64,000 bases of DNA from a bacterium (GTDB lineage: Bacteria > Auribacterota > UBA3054). The notes below the pieces were generated by a model. The model was not told where the DNA came from, ran no database searches, and saw only the letters and a program-made list of their open reading frames with translations. Where the stretch lies: positions 96,552 through 160,551 of the forward strand of contig JAFYXV010000004.1 of NCBI GenBank assembly GCA_017557885.1, in the 5' to 3' direction. The position numbers and the translations under genes are program-made. Positions 51,386-58,909 of this stretch are shown in pieces; position 1 is the first letter of the stretch, and each line of letters opens with the position of its first letter.

Positions 51386-52577
51386 CATAGAAACAGTAAA
51401 AAAATGGCAGCCGCAGGCATTCCGGGCGCTGGACACGGCGCTTAAAAATTCCCATCTGCCCCACGCCATAGTCTTCATAAGCCCCGGGGAAGTCGGGGAA
51501 ACGGAACTGGCGGAATCTTTGGCCACCAGGCTTGTCTGTTCCTCCCCCGGCGAGGGGCTAGTTAGCTGCGGCAAGTGCGAGAGCTGCCACCTTCGCGGCA
51601 TCAACACCCATCCGGACGTTTACTATGTCAGGCCGGAGGGCAGGATGCGCGCGATCAGCCCGGAGACTATGGGGGAGATGATGACGGCTTTGCAGACGAA
51701 ATCCCTGAAGGGGGTCGCCAAGGTCGTCATAATCGAGCAGGCTGAGGCCTTGAGCAAGGAGAGCGCCAACAAATTCCTGAAAACGCTCGAGGAGCCTTCC
51801 TCCAAGACGTATTTCATCCTTCTGACCTCCCGGGGAGAAAGGCTCATCCCCACCATCAAATCCCGCTGCCAGATAATAAGGCTTGCTCCTCTTGGCAAGG
51901 AAAACATGCTGAAGGTCTGCCGGGAAGAACTGAAACTGGCGGTGCCGGCCGCGGAATTTTTGGCCAGGATCTCGCGGGGACGCCGCGCCAAGGCACTGCA
52001 GATGGCGGAGAATCTGGGAGAATACCAGAAGGACGCCGCGGATCTTCTGGAGATCTACAGCCTGAGGGAGCGGGCGCTGCCTGCCATCAGGGAATTCTCC
52101 CTGGCGAAGTACAAAGCCATGCGGGAAATCAAGGACCTCGGCGACGAGGAGATCGTGAAGGCGAAGAAAAAACTGGCCGACGAACTGAAGGAAGCCGATC
52201 CCAACGTGAAGAAAGTGGAGCTGCAGAAACTGGAGGACGCCATGATCATAGCGAACGCCGAGATCCTCCAGGATATGCGCGCGGCGGTCTATGAAGAGCT
52301 GACGGACCTTTGGCGCGACATCTGGCTTATGAAGAGGAACGCTCCTGAAAAAGAGGTTCTGCATTCCTTCCTGCTTCCGCAGCTGAAAAGGGTGGCCTCC
52401 CTTTACAGCGAGGATGAAATTGCCAGGAACATTTCCGAAATAGATCTTGTGAGAGGACCGGCGGTCTTTCTTACCATGCAGTTCGACATCGTCCTGCAGG
52501 GGCTTCTGGCGCGGCACATCGCTCCGCCGGAGGGAAGAGTGCTTCTGAGGAACGCCATAAAAGCCACCGGCCTCTAA
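51378..52577 (+). CDS. holB: DNA polymerase III delta' subunit
   Basis: Clamp-loader subunit. 399 residues. AAA+ fold with a zinc module of four cysteines (C53... CGKCESCHLRG within residues 53-72), a sensor/SRC-type motif (TIKSRCQIIRL) and EEPSSKTYFILLT. The Walker A segment is SPGEVGETELAESL: the P-loop Lys is Glu, in keeping with delta' not hydrolysing ATP. A long charged helix insertion about residues 235-290 (LADELKEADPNVKKVELQKL) makes it bigger than E. coli delta' (334). Starts inside the end of tmk (8-base overlap), so the proteins are translated together. Confidence 0.92.
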   Translation: MLDIETVKKWQPQAFRALDTALKNSHLPHAIVFISPGEVGETELAESLATRLVCSSPGEGLVSCGKCESCHLRGINTHPDVYYVRPEGRMRAISPETMGEMMTALQTKSLKGVAKVVIIEQAEALSKESANKFLKTLEEPSSKTYFILLTSRGERLIPTIKSRCQIIRLAPLGKENMLKVCREELKLAVPAAEFLARISRGRRAKALQMAENLGEYQKDAADLLEIYSLRERALPAIREFSLAKYKAMREIKDLGDEEIVKAKKKLADELKEADPNVKKVELQKLEDAMIIANAEILQDMRAAVYEELTDLWRDIWLMKRNAPEKEVLHSFLLPQLKRVASLYSEDEIARNISEIDLVRGPAVFLTMQFDIVLQGLLARHIAPPEGRVLLRNAIKATGL

Positions 52578-52596
52578 GTCATAAAAAGAGGTAAAA

Positions 52597-53610
52597 ATGA
52601 AAGAATACGATAAATACGCGGAACAGGAACCAGCCGCCTCCCAGAGGCCGCCGGAAGCCGATCCGGGATCGGGCGCCAACGGGGAAAAGCGCAGCGTTGT
52701 CTCGGTGAGACTGAGATTGTACGGCAACACGGATTTTTACACCTTCGACATTCCGGAGCTGAAACTGGGGGACTGGGTCATCGTGGGCGCGGAAAGAGGC
52801 TTGGACTGCGGCAAGGTTTTGTCCAAGGAGACCATCGACAACATCCAGCTCCAGGAATTCCAGAGAGTGGTGAGAGTCTGCACGCCGGAAGACCTTGAGA
52901 TCATGAAGAAGAACCACGAGGACGCCCTCGCCCAGGTGGCTTTCTGCCAGGGCGCGGCCAACGCTCTCAAACTGAACATGAAGGTCATCAACGCGGAGTA
53001 TGTTTACGACCGCACGAAGATCATCTTTTATTTCGCGGCCCCGGAAAGAGTGGACTTCCGCCAGCTTGTCCGGGATCTGGCCAGGGAGCTCAGGATCAGG
53101 ATCGAGCTTCACCAGGTCGGCATCAGGGACGAGATGCGCATCACCGGCGGCATCGGCAGCTGCGGCAGGGAAGCCTGCTGCGTCAACTGGATCCACGAGT
53201 TCATGCCGGTCAACATCAGGATGGCCAAGCTCCAGCAGATCCAGCTGCATCCCGCGAAACTCTCCGGCGTCTGCGGGCGCTTGAAATGCTGCCTGGCTTT
53301 TGAGCAGCGCAACTACCGCGACCTGGAGCAGCAGATGCCGCATCGCGGCCAGATCGTCCGGACTGAGAACGGCACCGGGGAAGTCGTGGATAATTGTCTT
53401 CTGGCCAAGACCGTCACTTTGAGAATGGAGGACGGCAGCGTGGTCACCGTGCCCTCGGACGACGTGACGGTGGTCAGCCGCACCAAGAGCCGCGCCAAGG
53501 TGAGAGTCCAGAAACGGCGACGCCGGGAGGATGAGGACAACATGAGCGACAAAGAATACGAGCAGGATCTTTTGGAAAAGATCGCCGAGATCGAAGAGGA
53601 AGACGAATAG
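52597..53610 (+). CDS. ricT: PSP1-domain protein, RicT/YaaT family
   Basis: 337 residues. The PSP1 core (about 35-250) has GDWVIVGAERGLDCGKVL, DRTKIIFYFAAPERVDFRQL and RIELHQVGIRDEMRITGGIG. It is followed by the two cysteine clusters of RicT, GSCGREACCVNW and CGRLKCCLAFE, which in the Bacillus RicAFT complex help hold Fe-S clusters. The N-terminus is proline/glutamate rich. The C-terminus is a basic-then-acidic tail (VQKRRRREDEDNMS; IAEIEEEDE) that is probably disordered. Placement right after holB matches B. subtilis holB-yaaT. In Bacillus the complex affects mRNA processing; function here is inferred. GAGGTAAAA stands before the start. Confidence 0.92.
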   Translation: MKEYDKYAEQEPAASQRPPEADPGSGANGEKRSVVSVRLRLYGNTDFYTFDIPELKLGDWVIVGAERGLDCGKVLSKETIDNIQLQEFQRVVRVCTPEDLEIMKKNHEDALAQVAFCQGAANALKLNMKVINAEYVYDRTKIIFYFAAPERVDFRQLVRDLARELRIRIELHQVGIRDEMRITGGIGSCGREACCVNWIHEFMPVNIRMAKLQQIQLHPAKLSGVCGRLKCCLAFEQRNYRDLEQQMPHRGQIVRTENGTGEVVDNCLLAKTVTLRMEDGSVVTVPSDDVTVVSRTKSRAKVRVQKRRRREDEDNMSDKEYEQDLLEKIAEIEEEDE

Positions 53611-53615
53611 TTCCC

Positions 53616-54518
53616 GTGGCCCGCTTGGTAAGAGAAATAGAGAATTTCACCGCCCGGGGAGAATGCGTAATGACCCTGGGCTTTTTCGACGGCGTGCACC
53701 TTGGGCATCTCTCCCTTTTGGAAAGGCTCTCCGAGATCTCCAGGGAGACCGGCCTTCCCAGTCTGGCGCTGACTTTCGATGCGCGCCCTTCGGAACGCTC
53801 CGTTATGCTTCTGACCACTCTGGAGGAAAGGCTGGACCTTTTGTCCGCCGCGGGCCTTTCGGAGATCCTGGTCCAGTCTTTCACAAAGAAATTCGCCTCG
53901 ATGGATCCCGTCTCTTTTCTCCGGACAGTGGTGAAAGACAAACTCAGGGCGAAGGTGGTCCTGGCCGGCTACGACTGCTGTTTCGGCAAAGACCGTGCCG
54001 GCAGCATCGAGACTTTGAAAGCCCACTCCCAAGAGCTGGGCTATTTCTGCGAAGAGGAGAAGCCCTTCCTGCTGGACGGCAGGATCGTAAGCTCCACTCT
54101 CTGCCGGGAGCTGATGAAAAAGGGCGAGCTTGTGAAGCTGCAGGAATGCCTGGGCCGTCCCTGGAGCCTCAGGAGCCGCGTAAAGGAGGGCATGGGGATC
54201 GGCAGGGAACTGGGCTTCCCCACGGCCAATCTCAGCTTAGAGGGGCTTCTGACGCCTCCCGCGGGCGTTTACAGGGCCCGCTACGATCTTGGTCTTAAGA
54301 GCGGCCGCGCTCTTCTCTATCTTGGCAGCCGCCCGACTTTCCAGGGAAAGGAAAAAGTCGCGGAGGCCTTTTTGCTGGATTTTTCCGGGGACCTTTACGG
54401 CCGCGAACTGAGAATAACCCCGGAAGAGCTGATCGGTTTGGAAAAGCGCTACGATAGCCCGGAAGAATTGAGCGCCGCCATTAAAAATTTCGTCCGGATG
54501 ATCCGGGAAGGGAATTAA
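53616..54518 (+). CDS. ribF: Bifunctional riboflavin kinase/FAD synthetase
   Basis: Makes FMN then FAD from riboflavin. 300 residues from a GTG at 53616, five bases after the ricT stop. The N-terminal adenylyltransferase domain shows GFFDGVHLGHLSLL (the H-x-G-H nucleotide site), LTFDARPSE, SILVQSF-like EILVQSFTKKFASM and SSTLCRELMKKG. The C-terminal kinase domain (about 180-300) shows GMGIGRELGFPTANL and GVYRARYDL. No clear ribosome-binding site, so it may depend on translation of ricT. Last gene of the operon; its end overlaps the convergent small gene by 4 bases. Confidence 0.95.
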   Translation: MARLVREIENFTARGECVMTLGFFDGVHLGHLSLLERLSEISRETGLPSLALTFDARPSERSVMLLTTLEERLDLLSAAGLSEILVQSFTKKFASMDPVSFLRTVVKDKLRAKVVLAGYDCCFGKDRAGSIETLKAHSQELGYFCEEEKPFLLDGRIVSSTLCRELMKKGELVKLQECLGRPWSLRSRVKEGMGIGRELGFPTANLSLEGLLTPPAGVYRARYDLGLKSGRALLYLGSRPTFQGKEKVAEAFLLDFSGDLYGRELRITPEELIGLEKRYDSPEELSAAIKNFVRMIREGN

Positions 54519-54766
54519 TTCTTTCTGCTTTTGCGGAGCGCCTTGCGCTCCATCAGGCTTTTGCATCTGGGGCAGCGCACGTATTTGTCCGCTTTGTCGG
54601 CCGTGAAATGGAAAAGGCAGATATCGCATTCGCACATAATCTTCCTGGTGGGCACGGCTTTGCGGGAATATTGTTTCTCGCTGTCGTAGAGCCACAGTAT
54701 CATGATGGCGGTCAGCGGCACGCAAAGCAGATAGGCGAGTATGGATATCAGGGATACGGAGATCAC
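54515..54766 (-). CDS. Small membrane protein with zinc-ribbon motif
   Basis: 83 residues from a GTG at 54766 with AAGG upstream. One helix at residues 2-25 (VSLISILAYLLCVPLTAIMI), then four cysteines in two pairs, C-E-C-D-I-C and C-P-R-C, that form a likely zinc ribbon facing the cytoplasm, and a basic end (MERKALRKSRKN). Last gene of the LysM-mlaE-mlaF operon, 6 bases after a 59-residue gene. Family not recognised. Convergent with ribF, with a 4-base overlap of stop codons. Confidence 0.7.
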   Translation of the reverse strand: MISVSLISILAYLLCVPLTAIMILWLYDSEKQYSRKAVPTRKIMCECDICLFHFTADKADKYVRCPRCKSLMERKALRKSRKN

Positions 54767-54772
54767 GGCGCC

Positions 54773-54952
54773 TTACTCCACAAAAAGTTCCAACGGCTCC
54801 CGCTCCGCCGGGGGATCTCTCCTGGGCTCTTCTATCCTGATGCCCAGGGCCAGGACGGTGATGATTATCAGCGTGACGACAAGCGAGAGAAAAAATATTT
54901 TCCCCTGCCTGCGGCTCTTGAATTTCGGAATGTAGAATTTAATTTCCCGCAT
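54773..54952 (-). CDS. 59-residue single-pass membrane protein
   Basis: Reads MREIKFYIPKFKSRRQGKIF, a hydrophobic stretch FLSLVVTLIIITVLALGI, then an acidic/proline-rich tail of about 20 residues (RIEEPRRDPPAEREP) ending FVE and TAA at 54773. It begins 3 bases after the MlaF stop and ends 6 bases before the next gene, so it fills the space where mlaD often lies. It has no MCE domain. The basic-inside pattern puts the short tail outside. Not recognised; possibly a small subunit or anchor of the transporter (inference). Confidence 0.6.
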   Translation of the reverse strand: MREIKFYIPKFKSRRQGKIFFLSLVVTLIIITVLALGIRIEEPRRDPPAEREPLELFVE

Positions 54953-54955
54953 GAT

Positions 54956-55714
54956 TTAGAAGGGCGTGCGGTTGAAGAAATTCCAGACTGTTTCGTTGCT
55001 CTTGTCTTCCCTGAGTTTCTGCGGGGAATCCAGGGCGGTCATGGTCTTTTTCTCCACGTCCAAAAAGAGGACGCGGTGGGCCACTTTGAAGATGCTGTCC
55101 AGCTCGTGGGTCACTATGATGATGGTCGTTCCCAGCGAGGCGTTCAGTTTTATGATGGTGTCGTCCAGGGTGGCCGAGGACCTGGGGTCCAGACCGGCGG
55201 AGGGTTCGTCGAAGAAGAGGACCTCCGGATCCAGCGCCATGGCGCGGGAGAGAGCCGCGCGCTTTTTCATGCCGCCGGAAATTTCCGAGGGCAGGAAATG
55301 CTCGAAGCCGGAGAGGTTGAAGAGCGCCAGCTTGAAGCGGGCGGCGCGTTCCATTAATTCCGGGGAAAAGTCGGTGTATTCCTGCATGGGAAGCATGACG
55401 TTCTCAAGCAGCGTGTCGGAACCGAAAAGCGCGCCGCCCTGGAACATCACGCCCATTTCCTTCACCATTTCCGTCCTTTCCTCTTCGTCCGCCGTGACGA
55501 TGGACCGTCCGTTGAAAAGAATGTCGCCGGAAATCGGGGAGTAGAGCCCGAAGAGGTGTTTTAAAAGCGTGCTTTTGCCGCAGCCGGAGCCTCCGCAGAT
55601 CACGAAGATCTCGCCTTTGTTCACGGTGAAGTCAAGGTGCTCCATGACCACCCTGGAACCGTAGCCGATGGTCAGATCTTTAATTTCAAAAATAGGCTTT
55701 CCTTGGGATTCCAT
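54956..55714 (-). CDS. MlaF-type ABC transporter ATPase
   Basis: 252 residues. Walker A GGSGCGKSTLLKHL, Q-loop GVMFQGGALFGSDT, signature SGGMKKRAALSRAM, Walker B VLFFDEPSAGLDP and H-loop IIVTHELDSIF. The Q-loop stretch with GALF and the SGGM-x-KR signature are characteristic of the MlaF (MCE-associated) group that moves phospholipids across the Gram-negative envelope. Gaps are 3 bases to the permease gene before it and 3 to the small membrane gene after it. Direction of lipid movement cannot be told from sequence. Confidence 0.92.
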   Translation of the reverse strand: MESQGKPIFEIKDLTIGYGSRVVMEHLDFTVNKGEIFVICGGSGCGKSTLLKHLFGLYSPISGDILFNGRSIVTADEEERTEMVKEMGVMFQGGALFGSDTLLENVMLPMQEYTDFSPELMERAARFKLALFNLSGFEHFLPSEISGGMKKRAALSRAMALDPEVLFFDEPSAGLDPRSSATLDDTIIKLNASLGTTIIIVTHELDSIFKVAHRVLFLDVEKKTMTALDSPQKLREDKSNETVWNFFNRTPF

Positions 55715-55717
55715 GTT

Positions 55718-56839
55718 TTAAAAAGGCGGATGGAAGAGGATCGTGAAAAGGGAGTCCGTGAGTATCGTTATGAAGATGCCGCTGACCACCGCGGCGGTGG
55801 TGTAGCGGCCCACGCTCTCGGCGCCGCCTCTGACCTGCATGCCGCGCATGCAGCTGACGCCGGCGATAAGAATCGCGAAGAAGAAAGCCTTCACCAACCC
55901 TTCTGTGAACATGGGCAAGGTCACGGCGCGGTAAACTTCCCTGAGATAAGCCGGCAAGGTAATGTCGGTGGTCAGGCTGCACATGATTATGGAGCCTATG
56001 ATGGCCACCAGGTTGCCGAAGATGAGAAGGCAGGGCATGGCGATGCCCGCGGCGATTATTTTCGGCAGCACCAGAAAATGGCCGGGCTCGAAGCCCATGG
56101 AGCGCAGCGCGTCTATTTCCTCGGAGACCTGCATCGTGCCGATCTCGGCGGCGTAGGAGGCGCCGGAGCGGCCGGCCAAAACCACGGCGGTGATCAGCGG
56201 CCCCAGTTCCTGGGCCAGGGCGATGGCCACCAGGTCGGGAATGAAAGCCGTGGCGCCGTACATGCCCAGGACGCTTTTCCCCAAGACGCTCAGGATGACG
56301 CCGATCATGAACTGGATCATGCAGACGATCGGCAGGGCGTCCACGCCGGTCTTCTCAAGGTTCGTCCAGACGCTGCGCCAGCGGATCTTCGAGGGATCTT
56401 TGACGGCCTGCCAGATCATGATGGTGCATTCGCCCACGAAGCGCACGATCTCCTTCATGTCTTCGTACAGGTCGATGGTGGCGCCTCCCACCTGCTCAAG
56501 CAAGCTTTCTTTTTTCCGGGCGGCGGGAAGGGGAGAAAGTATTTTGTCCGGCGCCACCAGCCCCAGCATCTTTTTGGCGACGTCGCTTTGGGAATCGATG
56601 GAAAAGCCGACCTTGGAAGCGGCGCAGCGGGCTCTCAGTTCAATGAGCGCCGCGATGCCCTGTCCGTCGAGATAGGATATGCCGGACAGATCCAGTACAA
56701 GCGCCCCTGCGCCCTTCATGAGGGAAGTCAGCTTCTGCAGGGACGCTTCGGCGTTTTTAAGACCTAAAGCACCTTCGAGTTTTATTTCCAAGCCTTCACT
56801 TGAAGGCTTGGAAGTAATTTGTAAGGAGCTTTCTGTCAT
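55718..56839 (-). CDS. MlaE-type permease fused to an N-terminal STAS domain
   Basis: 373 residues. Residues about 10-100 are a STAS domain like MlaB (ALVLDLSGISYLDGQGIAAL, with Asp-Gly-Gln where partner-switch proteins have D-S-S, so not phosphorylated). Residues 115-373 are the MlaE permease: VDALPIVCMIQFMIGVILSV, LAQELGPLITAVVLAGRSGA, then SYAAEIGTMQVSEEIDALRS and the final ILTDSLFTILFHPPF. In E. coli MlaB and MlaE are separate chains; here they are one. It lies between the LysM lipoprotein (5 bases) and MlaF (3 bases). The MCE partner MlaD is not in the operon. Confidence 0.92.
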   Translation of the reverse strand: MTESSLQITSKPSSEGLEIKLEGALGLKNAEASLQKLTSLMKGAGALVLDLSGISYLDGQGIAALIELRARCAASKVGFSIDSQSDVAKKMLGLVAPDKILSPLPAARKKESLLEQVGGATIDLYEDMKEIVRFVGECTIMIWQAVKDPSKIRWRSVWTNLEKTGVDALPIVCMIQFMIGVILSVLGKSVLGMYGATAFIPDLVAIALAQELGPLITAVVLAGRSGASYAAEIGTMQVSEEIDALRSMGFEPGHFLVLPKIIAAGIAMPCLLIFGNLVAIIGSIIMCSLTTDITLPAYLREVYRAVTLPMFTEGLVKAFFFAILIAGVSCMRGMQVRGGAESVGRYTTAAVVSGIFITILTDSLFTILFHPPF

Positions 56840-56844
56840 TAAAA

Positions 56845-57609
56845 TCAGGGAATGGTAATGACCTGGCCGGGTTTGAGCTTGTCGTCGCCGCCGTTGGCCT
56901 TCATCAGCTTGAGATAATTCACGTTGAGTTTCTTGCCGATGGTGTAGTAGGAGTCGCCTTTCTTGACGGTGTAGGTGCTGCCGCTGGCCGCGGAGCTTGA
57001 GGAACTCGCGGAGCTTTTGGAGGAGCCGCCGGGGATTTTAAGCTTGGTGCCGATCTGCAGGATGCCGTTGGGAGAAATGCCGTTGGCGTCGGCCAGAGCC
57101 TGGACGGTGCAGCCGTTGGCGCGGGCGATCTTCCACAGCGAGTCGCCTTTCTTAACGGTGTAGGTGCCGCCGCTGGCTTTGGCGGAGGAGCTGCTCTTCC
57201 ATGAAGAAGAAGAGGAGCCGATGTAGCCGGTGCCCGAGGAGTAGGAGCTTCCGCTGTAGGAATAAGAGGGATTGTAATTGGCGTTTCCGGGCCTCAAAGG
57301 CACGAAGCCGTCGGAGCCGGCCTGATAGGTGTAGGTGGAATCCACCGCGGGAGCGGAAGGATCGATGAAGACGTCGTCGCCGGATCTTCCGCCCAGCACT
57401 TCCTGGTCAACCTGGCCGCCAAGGTCAAAGGCGGCGGAGGAGGAATCGCTCAGGGCGAAGGATTCGCCGGAGGATTCAAAACCGTCGCCGGAGGACAACT
57501 CCGCGCCGGAATCGAAGCTGTCGCTTCCGGATTCGGGGGTGGATTTGCAACCGCAGAGAATCACCAGGGCCGCAAGGGCGGCGAACAGGACAAAGTCAGA
57601 TTTTTTCAT
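56845..57609 (-). CDS. Lipoprotein with two LysM domains
   Basis: 254 residues. Lipoprotein signal with lipobox ILCGC, the acylated Cys being residue 21. Low-complexity linker rich in S, D and G (residues 22-140), then LysM 1 (TYTVKKGDSLWKIARANGCT, up to KLKIPG) and LysM 2 (TYTVKKGDSYYTIGKKLNVN, up to GQVITIP), joined by a serine-rich stretch. It should be anchored to a membrane and bind peptidoglycan in the periplasm. It heads the operon with the MlaE and MlaF genes, which suggests a link between cell wall and lipid transport; that is inference. Promoter at 57641-57669. Confidence 0.9.
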   Translation of the reverse strand: MKKSDFVLFAALAALVILCGCKSTPESGSDSFDSGAELSSGDGFESSGESFALSDSSSAAFDLGGQVDQEVLGGRSGDDVFIDPSAPAVDSTYTYQAGSDGFVPLRPGNANYNPSYSYSGSSYSSGTGYIGSSSSSWKSSSSAKASGGTYTVKKGDSLWKIARANGCTVQALADANGISPNGILQIGTKLKIPGGSSKSSASSSSSAASGSTYTVKKGDSYYTIGKKLNVNYLKLMKANGGDDKLKPGQVITIP

Positions 57610-57640
57610 GCTTACCTCTTATTTTGAATTATATATAAAG

Positions 57641-57669
57641 ATTTTACCACAGACTCCCTGAATGGTCAA
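57641..57669 (-). promoter_or_regulatory. Promoter of the LysM-mlaE-mlaF operon
   Basis: Minus-strand TTGACC (57664-57669), 17 bases, TAAAAT (57641-57646) with TGG before it. Near consensus. Confidence 0.8.
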
Positions 57670-57758
57670 GTTTAAGGCGGCGGCGGGGGAGTTTTTACGC
57701 CAGGTCTGTCTTTCGGCCTTTGGGAAGAGGGCTAAAATTGGGCCGAGGCGCTCTTTTG

Positions 57759-57787
57759 TTGACTTTTAAAACCCGAAATAATACAAT
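57759..57787 (+). promoter_or_regulatory. Promoter of tRNA-Phe
   Basis: TTGACT (57759-57764), 17 bases, TACAAT (57782-57787). About 15-20 bases separate the expected start from the tRNA. Confidence 0.8.
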
Positions 57788-57808
57788 ACTCCTCGTACTT
57801 TAAAAAGT

Positions 57809-57884
57809 GCCGAGGTAGCTCAGTTGGTAGAGCAAAGGACTGAAAATCCTTGTGTCGACGGTTCGATTCCGCCCCTCGGCACCA
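57809..57884 (+). tRNA. tRNA-Phe (GAA)
   Basis: 76 bases with encoded CCA (57882-57884). Acceptor GCCGAGG pairs with CCTCGGC; D-loop AGCTCAGTTGGTAGAGC; anticodon stem AAGGA/TCCTT with loop CTGAAAA and anticodon GAA at 57842-57844; T-loop GGTTCGATTCC. Own promoter and terminator, single gene. Confidence 0.97.
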
Positions 57885-57894
57885 TTTTTTTGCC

Positions 57895-57936
57895 CAAAAA
57901 AACTCCGGAGAAAATTTCCCCGGAGTTTTTCTTTTT
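57895..57936. terminator. Bidirectional terminator between tRNA-Phe and the SPFH gene
   Basis: AACTCCGG (57901-57908) pairs with CCGGAGTT (57920-57927), with A-runs before and T-runs after. Confidence 0.88.
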
Positions 57937-57954
57937 CCGAATATCGGGACCGCT

Positions 57955-58863
57955 TTATTCGGCCTTGACGATCTGGGAGCAGGCTTTCAGCATGCCCACC
58001 ACGTCGGAGAGGTTGGCGGGCACGATCATGGTGTTGTTCACTTTCGCCAGGTTGCCGAACTGGGCGAGGTAATTCTGGGCCAGCTGCATGTTGACGGAGG
58101 CGAGACCGCCGGGCTCGTTCAGGGCCTGGGCGACTTTTCTGATGCCCTCCGCCTGGGCTTCCGCCACCAGCATGATCTCCTTGGCCTGGCCTTCCGCCTC
58201 GTTTATTCTTCTGGCTCTTTCGCCTTCCGAAAGGGCGATGGCCTGCTGGCGTTCGCCCTCGGCGCGGTTTATTTTCGACTGGCGTTCGCCCTCGGACTCC
58301 GCGATCATGGCGCGTTTCTCGCGCTCGGCTCTCATCTGCTTCTCCATGGCGTCGCTGATGGTCCTGGGCGGCGTGATGTTTTTGATCTCGTAGCGCGTCA
58401 CCTTGATGCCCCAGGGGTCGGATGCTTTGTCCACGGCTTCCACGATGGCGGAGTTGATGGTGGTCCTTTCCTCGAAGCTGCGGTCGAGGTCAAGCTTGCC
58501 CATCTCGCTTCGCATGGTGGTCTGGGCCAGCTGGGTGGTGGCGAACATGTAGTCGTCGATGCCGTAGGCGGCTTTCGTCGGCTCCATGACCTGCAGGTAC
58601 AATACGCCGTCCACGTCCACCATGATGTTGTCTTTGGTGATGCACTGCTGAGGCGGCACGTCGATGGCCATTTCCTTCATGGAGAGCCTGTAGGCCAGTC
58701 TGTCGATGAAGGGGATGATGATGTGGAAGCCGGCTTCCAGGGTCATGCGGTATTTTCCCAGGCGCTCCACGATGTAGGCGCTCTTCTGGGGGACGATAAC
58801 AATAGCCTTGAAGATCACTATGACGACGAAGATCGCCAGGATGACATATAGTGCGGGATGCAT
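57955..58863 (-). CDS. SPFH/band 7 (stomatin-like) membrane protein
   Basis: 302 residues. N-terminal helix YVILAIFVVIVIFKAIVIV, then the SPFH domain (VPQKSAYIVERLGKYRMTLE; GFHIIIPFIDR; RSEMGKLDLDRSFEERTTIN; WGIKVTRYEIKNITPPRTI). A long charged coiled coil follows with repeats of EGERQ/EGERARRINEAEGQA, and the C-terminal FGNLAKVNNTMIVPANLSDV. Members such as QmcA form cage-like oligomers in the membrane and associate with proteases. GAGGAG is 8 bases before the start. No NfeD-type partner gene adjoins it. Confidence 0.92.
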   Translation of the reverse strand: MHPALYVILAIFVVIVIFKAIVIVPQKSAYIVERLGKYRMTLEAGFHIIIPFIDRLAYRLSMKEMAIDVPPQQCITKDNIMVDVDGVLYLQVMEPTKAAYGIDDYMFATTQLAQTTMRSEMGKLDLDRSFEERTTINSAIVEAVDKASDPWGIKVTRYEIKNITPPRTISDAMEKQMRAEREKRAMIAESEGERQSKINRAEGERQQAIALSEGERARRINEAEGQAKEIMLVAEAQAEGIRKVAQALNEPGGLASVNMQLAQNYLAQFGNLAKVNNTMIVPANLSDVVGMLKACSQIVKAE

Positions 58864-58909
58864 AAAAAACTCCTCAAAAGTTAGGGATTAATATTCAATG
58901 CAGGATCTG

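Noticed and set aside
54515-54952. Possible toxin-antitoxin pair formed by the two tiny genes
   Set aside because: Both are membrane proteins in the 3' part of an Mla-like operon; one has a zinc ribbon and neither resembles a known toxin or antitoxin.
57850-58851. 333-codon plus-strand frame overlapping tRNA-Phe and the SPFH gene
   Set aside because: It would begin inside the tRNA and read antisense to an unmistakable SPFH protein.
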